DNA of 9,160 bases. Origin: JALHTV01 sp049510055. Lineage in GTDB: Bacteria > Planctomycetota > Phycisphaerae > SM23-33. Positions 1 through 4,511 of the stretch are shown in pieces (position 1 is the stretch's first letter; each line of letters begins with the position of its first letter). Made by a program: the position numbers and the translations under genes. The notes beneath the pieces were generated by a model, which saw only the letters and a program-made list of their open reading frames with translations, was not told the DNA's origin and ran no database searches. The stretch covers positions 1 through 9,160 of the forward strand of contig JBEKZI010000083.1 in NCBI GenBank assembly GCA_049510055.1. Direction: 5' to 3'.

Positions 1-358
1 CATGGTGTTCGGCCACGCCTACGGCACGCCGGCCAGGCCCGTGCGGGAAGCGGTGGCGGCCGGTAAGACGATCATGCTGGACATCGACGTGCAGGGCGCC
101 ATGATGGTGCACCGCAAAGTGCCCGGCGCGGCGTTCGTGCTGATCGTCCCGCCCGGCGACGAGGCCCTGCGGCAGCGGCTGGCCGGGCGGGGCAGCGAGA
201 ACGGCGCCGAGGCGCAGCGGCGCCTGGCCGCGGCGACGAAAGAACTGGACGCCGCACGTCGCAGCGGCATTTATACGCACCAAGTGGTCAACGACGACCT
301 GGAAAAAGCTGTTCAGGCGGTCGTCGCAATCGTTCGAGAGGAGTCGGTAAAGAAATGA
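1..358 (+). CDS. gmk: Guanylate kinase, 3' part (5' end outside window)
   Basis: Guanylate kinase phosphorylates GMP (or dGMP) to GDP with ATP in the cytoplasm. About 118 C-terminal residues are visible. The reading frame is open at the left edge, and the first Met codon (position 2) is internal, because it sits in the family's GMP-binding region just before the conserved 'YGT' segment (here HAYGTP). Next comes the 'LDIDVQGA' strand typical of the family, then the lid region with RLAGRGSEN, then RRLAAATKEL and the C-terminal VVNDDLEKAV segment matching the usual 'ND.LE.A' motif. The P-loop and N-terminal third are missing only because the window starts here. The stop codon TGA overlaps the rpoZ start (ATGA), indicating translational coupling. 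The gmk-rpoZ pairing is common in bacteria. Confidence 0.93.
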   Translation, partial: MVFGHAYGTPARPVREAVAAGKTIMLDIDVQGAMMVHRKVPGAAFVLIVPPGDEALRQRLAGRGSENGAEAQRRLAAATKELDAARRSGIYTHQVVNDDLEKAVQAVVAIVREESVKK

Positions 359-585
359 TCGAGGCACTGAAGAGCGAAGCTATCGTGAACAAGGTCGGCG
401 GCAAGTTCAAGCTTACGGCGCTGATTCAGAGGCGGCTGGTGGAGCTGGTCCAAGGCGCCCGCCCCCTGGTGGAGCGCCGCAAGGGCATGACCGACATGGA
501 AATCGTCATCCAGGAAATCCTGGAGGACAAGATCGCCATCGACTACGAGCAGTCCGGCATCGCCAGGCCGGAAGATCTGAAATAG
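355..585 (+). CDS. rpoZ: DNA-directed RNA polymerase omega subunit
   Basis: This 76-residue protein matches the omega family, which binds the beta' subunit and helps RNA polymerase assemble. The match lies in KVGGKFKLTALIQRR (family pattern K-(I/V)-G-N-R-F-x-L-V-x-x-A-A-x-R), followed by LVQGARPLVE and a helix around TDMEIVIQEILEDKI, which aligns with the E. coli segment containing ALREIEEGLI. It is shorter than E. coli omega (91 residues) and lacks its acidic, glutamine-rich tail. The ATG overlaps the gmk stop by 4 bases, with a GAGGAG-like ribosome binding site about 12 bases upstream. The position between gmk and the CoA genes is the usual one for rpoZ, which supports the call for so short a protein. 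Confidence 0.87.
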   Translation: MIEALKSEAIVNKVGGKFKLTALIQRRLVELVQGARPLVERRKGMTDMEIVIQEILEDKIAIDYEQSGIARPEDLK

Positions 586-607
586 CGAGAAACGTAGCGA
601 AACCGCC

Positions 608-1207
608 ATGGCCAAGGGCAACGAAAAGCAAATCAGTCTGGCCGGCTACGAGGTGCTGCTGTGCGCCACCGGCGGCATCGCCTGCTACAAATCCGCCGAC
701 CTGGCCAGCCAACTGGTGCAGGCCGGGGCGGGCGTCTCCGTGGCCATGACGGAGGCGGCCATGCAATTCGTCCAGCCGCTGACCTTCCAGACCCTCACCC
801 AGCGGCCGGTGTACACCAGCCTGTGGGCGCAGACGGTGGACTATCGCAGCCAGCACATCTCGCTGACGGAGCTGGCGGACCTGATGATCGTCGCCCCGGC
901 CACGGCGAACATCCTCGGCAAGTTCGCCGGCGGCATCGCCGACGACCTGGTCAGCTCGCTGGCCCTGGCGGCCACCGGCGCGTGCCCCGTCCTGATCGCC
1001 CCGGCGATGAACGTGCGGATGTGGTCGGCCGCCGCCGTCGCGGCCAACGTCAAGAAGCTGCGGGGCTGGGGCTATCACTTCATCGGCCCCGAGAAGGGGC
1101 GCCTGGCCGACGGAACGATCGGCGAAGGCCGAATGAGCGAGACGGAAGCTATCCTCCAGGCGGCCGCAAAACTCCTGCTCAAAAAGCCGCCGCGACGGGG
1201 ACGTTGA
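608..1207 (+). CDS. coaC: Phosphopantothenoylcysteine decarboxylase (stand-alone CoaC)
   Basis: This 199-residue flavoprotein of the HFCD/PPCDC family should decarboxylate 4'-phosphopantothenoylcysteine to 4'-phosphopantetheine using FMN. Visible signatures are the N-terminal FMN-binding 'CATGGIACYKSADL' (about residues 19-32), the active-site His83 in QHISL, the PATAN motif (residues 97-101) and the substrate-binding PAMN motif (residues 132-135, Asn135). The C-terminal G-x-G-R-M motif is present (residues 172-176), but the Cys expected four residues before it (in ACGxxGxGRM) is Asp168 here, in LADGTIGEGRM. In E. coli CoaBC that Cys takes part in reducing the aminoenethiol intermediate. The gene begins 22 bases after rpoZ with no clear Shine-Dalgarno, and ends 47 bases before coaB. 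It has the length of one domain, not a fused CoaBC. Peptidyl-Cys decarboxylases (EpiD type) also lack the Cys, but the coaB neighbour argues for CoA synthesis. Confidence 0.88.
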   Translation: MAKGNEKQISLAGYEVLLCATGGIACYKSADLASQLVQAGAGVSVAMTEAAMQFVQPLTFQTLTQRPVYTSLWAQTVDYRSQHISLTELADLMIVAPATANILGKFAGGIADDLVSSLALAATGACPVLIAPAMNVRMWSAAAVAANVKKLRGWGYHFIGPEKGRLADGTIGEGRMSETEAILQAAAKLLLKKPPRRGR

Positions 1208-1219
1208 ACATCGGCGCTC

Positions 1220-1246
1220 TTTACCCGCCGTTTTTCCCGGTATAAG
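1220..1246 (+). promoter_or_regulatory. Possible sigma70-type promoter for coaB
   Basis: A TATAAG -10 box (1241-1246) matches five of six consensus bases. TTTACC (1220-1225) could be a weak -35 box, but the spacer is only 15 bases. A start of transcription about 7 bases past the -10 box would fall near 1253, two bases before the coaB ATG at 1255, and there is no Shine-Dalgarno in the gap. If real, coaB has a leaderless mRNA in addition to any read-through from gmk. Confidence 0.4.
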
Positions 1247-1254
1247 TTACTCTC

Positions 1255-1887
1255 ATGCAGATCCTCGTCACAGCCGGGCCGACGCGTGAGCCCATCGACG
1301 CGGTGCGGTTCATCACCAACGCTTCCAGCGGGCGGATGGGCTACGCCGTGGCCGCCGCGGCCGTTCAGGCGGAGATGAGCGTTACGCTGCTGTCCGGCCC
1401 GGTGCCGCTGTCGCCGCTGGCCGGGTGCAAGGTCGTGCGGTTCGTGACCGTGGCCGATCTGAAGGCGGCGTTGGAGGCGCACTTTGCCTCCTGCGACGCC
1501 CTGGTGATGGCGGCGGCGGTGGGGGACTTCACGGTGGACAATCCCGCCGGCGACAAGCTGCACCGCACCGCCGGCCCGCTGAATCTTACGCTACGGCCCA
1601 CGCCGGACCTGCTGGTCGAGCTGGCCTCGCGCAAGCGGCCGGGGCAAAAAATCATCGCCTTCGCCCTGGAGGCAAGCACGCCTCAGGCCGCCGGGGCCGC
1701 CGCGGCGGCCAAGCTCGCGGCCAAGGGCGCCGACTTCATCGTGGTCAACACTCTGGCGGCCATGTCGGCCGAAAAAAGCGAGGCGGCCATCCTCGGCCCC
1801 GCCGGCGTGGTGCTGCCCTGGGCGAGGCGAAGCAAAGAGGAACTCGCCCGGCGAATCGTGGAATTGCTCACTCCTCAAAGCCTTTGA
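1255..1887 (+). CDS. coaB: Phosphopantothenate-cysteine ligase (stand-alone CoaB)
   Basis: CoaB joins cysteine to 4'-phosphopantothenate through an acyl-nucleotide intermediate (CTP in most bacteria), the step before CoaC. The 210-residue protein starts directly with the family's nucleotide-binding N-terminus MQILVTAGPTREPID. It has the conserved Asn in FITNASSGRMG (Asn22), a MAAAVGDF segment (about residues 85-92), corresponding to AAVADF in other CoaB proteins, and a Lys in GDKLH (Lys101) in place of the conserved lysine patch. TLRPTPDLL and KIIAFALEAS follow; the family usually has GFALET at the latter. The start at 1255 needs no upstream extension because it matches the domain boundary exactly. 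It is in a different frame from coaC, and the coaC frame stops at 1207. Fused CoaBC is the usual bacterial form, so this split pair is less common. The stop codon overlaps the -35 box of the pheT promoter. Confidence 0.92.
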   Translation: MQILVTAGPTREPIDAVRFITNASSGRMGYAVAAAAVQAEMSVTLLSGPVPLSPLAGCKVVRFVTVADLKAALEAHFASCDALVMAAAVGDFTVDNPAGDKLHRTAGPLNLTLRPTPDLLVELASRKRPGQKIIAFALEASTPQAAGAAAAAKLAAKGADFIVVNTLAAMSAEKSEAAILGPAGVVLPWARRSKEELARRIVELLTPQSL

Positions 1888-1911
1888 CAGGCCGACCGCA
1901 AGCGTTAGGAT
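1884..1911 (+). promoter_or_regulatory. Sigma70-type promoter for pheT
   Basis: A perfect TTGACA -35 box (1884-1889) is followed by a 16-base spacer and TAGGAT (1906-1911), which matches four of six -10 bases. The -35 box overlaps the coaB stop codon TGA (1885-1887). Transcription would start near 1918, giving a leader of about 59 bases before the pheT ATG at 1977. This suggests pheT is transcribed on its own rather than only by read-through from the gmk-coaB cluster. Confidence 0.65.
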
Positions 1912-1930
1912 GAGCATCCTTGCAAGGCAG

Positions 1931-1950
1931 CGGGCCGCCATCGCGGCCTG
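1931..1950 (+). promoter_or_regulatory. Hairpin in the pheT leader
   Basis: The strands GGCCGC (1933-1938) and GCGGCC (1943-1948) pair perfectly around a CATC loop. The stem extends by one G-U and one C-G pair to 1931/1950. It lies in the predicted pheT 5' leader, after a CCTTGCAAGG palindrome at 1918-1927 near the predicted transcription start and before the ribosome binding site. No T-run follows, so it is not an intrinsic terminator. Any regulatory role is unknown. Confidence 0.4.
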
Positions 1951-1960
1951 AAGCGTCCCG

Positions 1961-1968
1961 GGAGAAGG
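1961..1968 (+). promoter_or_regulatory. Ribosome binding site that fixes the pheT start at 1977
   Basis: GGAGAAGG lies 8 bases before the ATG at 1977. A longer frame could begin at a TTG at 1920, but that adds 19 residues with no family match, and the TTG lies inside the predicted start-of-transcription palindrome. The protein from 1977 begins MKISLNWLREYVDV, the normal start of PheT. Confidence 0.8.
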
Positions 1969-1976
1969 CATCAGGC

Positions 1977-4016
1977 ATGAAAATCTCGCTGAACTGGCTT
2001 CGGGAATACGTGGACGTCTCATGCAGCGCCGAGGACCTGGCCAAGGCGCTGACGCGGATCGGCCTGTCGTGCGAGGAGATCCTCCAGGCGCCCGACGACG
2101 CGGTGCTGAACCTGGAGATTACCTCCAACCGGCCCGATTGCCTGGGCCACCTGGGCGTGGCGAGGGAAGTGGCGGCCATGACGGGCGTGCCCCTCCGGCT
2201 GCCGAAGGGCAAGAATCCCAAAATTCGCGGCAAAGTCGGTGAGATGACGAGCGTGGAAGTCTCCGCCGCGGACCTCTGCCCGCGATACACCGCCCGGCTC
2301 ATCCGCGGCGTGAAGGTCGGGCCGAGTCCTTCGTGGATGGTCCGTCGCCTGGAGGCCATGGGGCTGCGGGGCGTCAACAACGTGGTGGACGTGACCAACT
2401 ACGTGCTGATGGAATACTCCCAGCCGCTGCACAGCTTCGACTTCGACAAGCTCGCCGGCCGGCGGATTGTCGTCCGCCGCGCCAAGGCCGGCGAGGAACT
2501 GGTCAGCATCGACGGCACGCGCTGCCGCCTGGATGAGTCCATGCTGGTCATCGCCGACGCCGAAAAGGCCGTCGCCATCGCGGGCGTCATGGGAGGCCAG
2601 GACACCGAAGTGGGCGCCGGCACGACCAACGTGCTGATCGAGTCCGCCCAGTTCGATCCGCTGTCCGTCCGCCGCACCAGCCGCAAACTGGCGCTGATGA
2701 GCGAGAGCAACTACCGCTTCGAGCGCGGCGTCGATCCGGTGGGCGTGGAGCAGGCGTCGCTGCGGGCCTGTCAGCTTATCGCGGAACTGGCCGGCGGCGA
2801 GCTGGTCGAGGGCATCGTGGACGTCTGGGCCAAGCCGTTCGTCCCGCCGACCGTCACGCTGCGGCCCCGGCGATGCGACGCGCTGCTGGGCATCCGGATT
2901 CCGCCGGCCCGCCAGATGGAAATCCTGGCCAAGCTGCATCTGTCGCCGCGGATGGAGGGCGACAAAATCGTTTGCACCATTCCGCCCTGGCGGGGCGACC
3001 TGGTCCGCGAGGTGGACCTCATCGAGGAAATCATCCGCCTGGAGGGCTACGACAAGATCCCCGTCACCGACCGGATCACGCACGGCGTCGCCGCCGACAA
3101 TCCCGTGGACCGCGTCCGGCGGCAGGCGACGGCCGCGGCCCAGGCCGGCGGATTCGACGAGACGCTCACGCTCACCTTCATCGAGCCGGCGGAGGCGGCG
3201 CTGTTCTGCAATGCCCCGGCCGTCTGCGTGGACAGCGTGGTCCGCAAGACCGACAACGCCCTGCGACCCACGCTGATCCCCAGCTTGCTGCGGGTCTGCA
3301 AGACCAACCAGGACGCCGGCAACGCGGACGTGGACCTGTTCGAAATCTCGGCCGTCTTTCCACCCGGCTCGTCAGGGCGCCGCGGCAAGACCAGTCCGCG
3401 CGGGGCTATGGACGACGAGCACCTGGAGCTGGCGATGGTCACGACGCGCGAACTGGCGGACCTTCGCGGCGCGCTGGAGGCGGTCGCCCAGCGCTTAGCC
3501 GGCCAAGCGAAGCTGGAGGTGCAGCCGGCGGTCGTCAAAGGTATGAGCAATTCAGCCAGCGGGAACGTGCTCTTGGACGGCAAAGACGGCAAGGCTATCG
3601 GCGTCATCGGCATGGTCGCGCCGGAGGTGCTGGACCATTACGGTCTGGCCCGGCCCATCGCGGCTGTGGCGGTGCGGTTCGATGCGATGCTGGCGGCTGC
3701 GCAACAGGCCAAAGTCTATCAACCCCTGCCTCGCTTCCCGGCCGTGCGGCGGGACCTGTCGCTGATCGTGGACGAGGACGTGGCCTGGAAGCGCCTGGCC
3801 GAGGCCATCGCCGCCGTGCCGCAACCGACGCGCGTGGCCGTGGACTACGTGACGACCTATCGCGGCAAGCCCGTCCCCGCCGGCCGAAAGAGCGTCACCG
3901 TCACGCTGACCTACCGCGCCGCCGACCAGACACTGCGGAACGAACAGGTGGATCAGCAGGTGACGGAGGTCGTCGAGGCCTTGCGCAAGGGCCTGGCCGC
4001 CGAGCTTCGCGCCTAA
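1977..4016 (+). CDS. pheT: Phenylalanyl-tRNA synthetase beta subunit, lacking the N-terminal tRNA-binding (OB) domain
   Basis: The beta subunit of the (alpha-beta)2 enzyme edits mischarged Tyr-tRNA(Phe) and helps bind tRNA; catalysis is in the alpha subunit. This 679-residue protein has the N-terminal SLNWLREYVDV segment, then moves straight from 'GLSCEEIL' (about residues 29-36) to 'NLEITSNRPDCLGHLGVARE' (45-64). Longer homologues such as E. coli PheT (about 795 residues) carry an OB-fold tRNA-binding domain of roughly 110 residues between these points. The B3/B4 editing region is present (about 95-280; NNVVDVTNYV, QPLHSFD, RFERGVDP). So is the B5 region (about 290-362; PPWRGDLVREVDLIEEI and RLEGYDKIP), a core synthetase-like fold, and a C-terminal ferredoxin-fold anticodon-binding domain (about 583-678; PRFPAVRRDLSLIV). 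The start is supported by a ribosome binding site. pheS, usually directly upstream, is not in this window. Confidence 0.94.
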   Translation: MKISLNWLREYVDVSCSAEDLAKALTRIGLSCEEILQAPDDAVLNLEITSNRPDCLGHLGVAREVAAMTGVPLRLPKGKNPKIRGKVGEMTSVEVSAADLCPRYTARLIRGVKVGPSPSWMVRRLEAMGLRGVNNVVDVTNYVLMEYSQPLHSFDFDKLAGRRIVVRRAKAGEELVSIDGTRCRLDESMLVIADAEKAVAIAGVMGGQDTEVGAGTTNVLIESAQFDPLSVRRTSRKLALMSESNYRFERGVDPVGVEQASLRACQLIAELAGGELVEGIVDVWAKPFVPPTVTLRPRRCDALLGIRIPPARQMEILAKLHLSPRMEGDKIVCTIPPWRGDLVREVDLIEEIIRLEGYDKIPVTDRITHGVAADNPVDRVRRQATAAAQAGGFDETLTLTFIEPAEAALFCNAPAVCVDSVVRKTDNALRPTLIPSLLRVCKTNQDAGNADVDLFEISAVFPPGSSGRRGKTSPRGAMDDEHLELAMVTTRELADLRGALEAVAQRLAGQAKLEVQPAVVKGMSNSASGNVLLDGKDGKAIGVIGMVAPEVLDHYGLARPIAAVAVRFDAMLAAAQQAKVYQPLPRFPAVRRDLSLIVDEDVAWKRLAEAIAAVPQPTRVAVDYVTTYRGKPVPAGRKSVTVTLTYRAADQTLRNEQVDQQVTEVVEALRKGLAAELRA

Positions 4017-4027
4017 GTCGTCTTAGG
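4012..4027 (+). terminator. Small hairpin at the pheT stop codon (weak terminator candidate)
   Basis: CCTAAG (4012-4017) and CTTAGG (4022-4027) form a perfect 6-bp stem around a TCGT loop, and the stem contains the pheT TAA stop. No T-run follows, so a role as intrinsic terminator is doubtful. It could stabilise the mRNA end or be chance. Confidence 0.25.
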
Positions 4028-4136
4028 GGAAATGGTTAGCTCGCCGTCAGAAGGCCTCGGACTGTATTATTCAAGAATTCACTGGGCGAAACCGATAGTG
4101 AGACATATACTGATGATGTATTGAATTCGTAAACCG
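4028..4136. other. Non-coding spacer between pheT and the 6S RNA
   Basis: This stretch is AT-richer than the genes around it and I find no protein gene in it. It includes two GAATTC sites (4075-4080 and 4123-4128), a TATACT box (4106-4111) that could be the -10 element for the RNA gene downstream, and GCCTCGGAC (4054-4062), which is perfectly complementary to a segment inside the 6S RNA (4202-4210). No matching -35 box was found for the TATACT. Confidence 0.4.
4106..4111 (+). promoter_or_regulatory. Possible -10 box for the 6S RNA
   Basis: TATACT matches five of six -10 consensus bases. It predicts a transcript start near 4118, about 19 bases upstream of the closing stem of the 6S RNA. This fits a short precursor that is trimmed. 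No convincing -35 box is seen at the right distance, so the assignment is tentative. Confidence 0.3.
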
Positions 4137-4287
4137 GCCTCTGCCGTGTTCGATTGCCAGTCCAAGTGAAAAGAACCGATACCCCATTAGAGGGAAGCCG
4201 CGTCCGAGGCACTCCGGTGTCTGGCAGGCTACCCACCTGAAAATAATGGGTTCTTCTTCCTGGGCAGCATCGGCAATGGCGGAGGCA
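4137..4287 (+). ncRNA. ssrS: Probable 6S RNA
   Basis: 6S RNA mimics an open promoter, binds housekeeping RNA polymerase and serves as a template for short product RNAs. The 5' half shows, in order, TGTTCG (4147-4152), GCCAGTCC (4156-4163) and CCGATA (4176-4181), the same order as in E. coli 6S RNA as I recall it. The 3' half has GGCTACCCACCTGA (4227-4240), which resembles alphaproteobacterial 6S RNAs from memory. It also folds correctly. The closing stem is 4137-4147 with 4276-4286 (11 pairs, two G-U), then 4151-4154/4269-4272 and 4155-4158/4263-4266. A central unpaired region about 4161-4182 follows, then a terminal arm: 4183-4189/4244-4250, 4192-4194/4232-4234, 4196-4199/4227-4230, and 4207-4212/4217-4222 around a TCCG loop. 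Seven T residues follow the closing stem. The length of about 150 is short for 6S RNA, and exact ends are uncertain. Confidence 0.75.
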
Positions 4288-4294
4288 TTTTTTT
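4276..4294 (+). terminator. 3' strand of the 6S closing stem plus T-run
   Basis: The 3' strand of the 6S closing stem (ATGGCGGAGGC, 4276-4286) is followed after one base by seven T residues (4288-4294) and a second T5 run at 4301-4305. The pairing partner is 130 bases upstream rather than local, so this would be a terminator made by the RNA's own closing helix. It sets the likely 3' end of the transcript. Confidence 0.45.
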
Positions 4295-4351
4295 GCGCTC
4301 TTTTTCGCCGAAGATCCCCGACCGCGGTTGCGATACCCCCCGTCCGTGCAA

Positions 4352-4372
4352 ATCCAGGCCATCGGTCTGGAT
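4352..4372. repeat. Short hairpin between the 6S RNA and the heptamer repeat
   Basis: ATCCAGGCC (4352-4360) pairs with GGTCTGGAT (4364-4372), nine pairs including one G-U, around a 3-base loop. No T-run follows on either strand. It lies directly before the larger heptamer hairpin and its function is unknown. Confidence 0.35.
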
Positions 4373-4374
4373 AA

Positions 4375-4452
4375 GGTGAGAGGTAAGAGGTTAGAGGTGA
4401 GCAAAGCCACAAAATAAGGTGTCTCCTCACCTCTAACCTCTCACCTCTAACC
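4375..4452. repeat. 27-bp inverted repeat made of GAGGTNA heptamers
   Basis: The arms 4375-4401 and 4426-4452 are inverted copies of each other with two mismatches over 27 bases, separated by a 24-base loop. The innermost 16 bases match perfectly. Each arm is built from heptamer units of the form GAGGTNA (variants GAGGTGA, GAGGTAA, GAGGTTA). On the complementary strand of the right arm the same unit recurs, so the whole element is a palindromic microsatellite. It lies 20 bases upstream of the -35 box of the activase gene. It could be a protein-binding or transcript-ending structure, or a dispersed genomic repeat. Confidence 0.8.
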
Positions 4453-4471
4453 TGGTGTTACAGGCATCTCC

Positions 4472-4501
4472 TTGAAATGTGAGGGGGTAATCCAATATAA
4501 T
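4472..4501 (+). promoter_or_regulatory. Strong sigma70-type promoter for the activase gene
   Basis: TTGAAA (4472-4477, five of six -35 bases) is followed by an 18-base spacer and a perfect TATAAT (4496-4501). Transcription should begin near 4508, only about 4 bases before the ATG at 4512. The only Shine-Dalgarno-like sequence (GAGGGGG, 4481-4487) lies inside the promoter spacer and would not be transcribed. The mRNA is therefore predicted to be leaderless or nearly so. Confidence 0.75.
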
Positions 4502-4511
4502 TGCCCAGCTT

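Noticed and set aside
506..1078. 190-residue open frame on the minus strand opposite coaC
   Set aside because: It lies antisense to a well-supported CoaC and is a GC-bias shadow with Gly/Ala/Arg/His-rich, low-complexity composition and no family match.
661..1245. 194-residue + strand frame overlapping coaC, considered as a sign of a frameshifted coaBC fusion
   Set aside because: It is an out-of-frame Arg/Gly/His-rich reading of coaC. It stops at 1243-1245 before coaB and does not join the coaB frame, so it gives no support for a broken fusion.
1920..1976. TTG-initiated N-terminal extension of PheT
   Set aside because: The 19 added residues have no match to PheT, the TTG falls at the predicted transcript start, and a good ribosome binding site serves the ATG at 1977.
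1912..1976. T-box or Phe leader-peptide attenuator upstream of pheT
   Set aside because: The leader is only about 60 bases. It has no T-box consensus, no Phe-codon run and no hairpin followed by a T-run.
2019..3083. 354-residue open frame on the minus strand opposite pheT
   Set aside because: It is fully antisense to conserved PheT domains. Its length comes from codon bias in GC-rich DNA, and the protein is His/Asp/Gly-rich with no recognisable motif.
4036..4430. Two overlapping minus-strand open frames (119 and 124 residues) in the pheT-activase gap
   Set aside because: Both cross the 6S RNA candidate and the heptamer hairpin, have no ribosome binding site or family match, and read repeat DNA as protein. 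The RNA interpretation explains the sequence better.
4375..4452. CRISPR array or insertion-sequence end
   Set aside because: There is no regular spacer pattern, no transposase and no target duplication. The unit is a 7-base degenerate microsatellite arranged as one palindrome.
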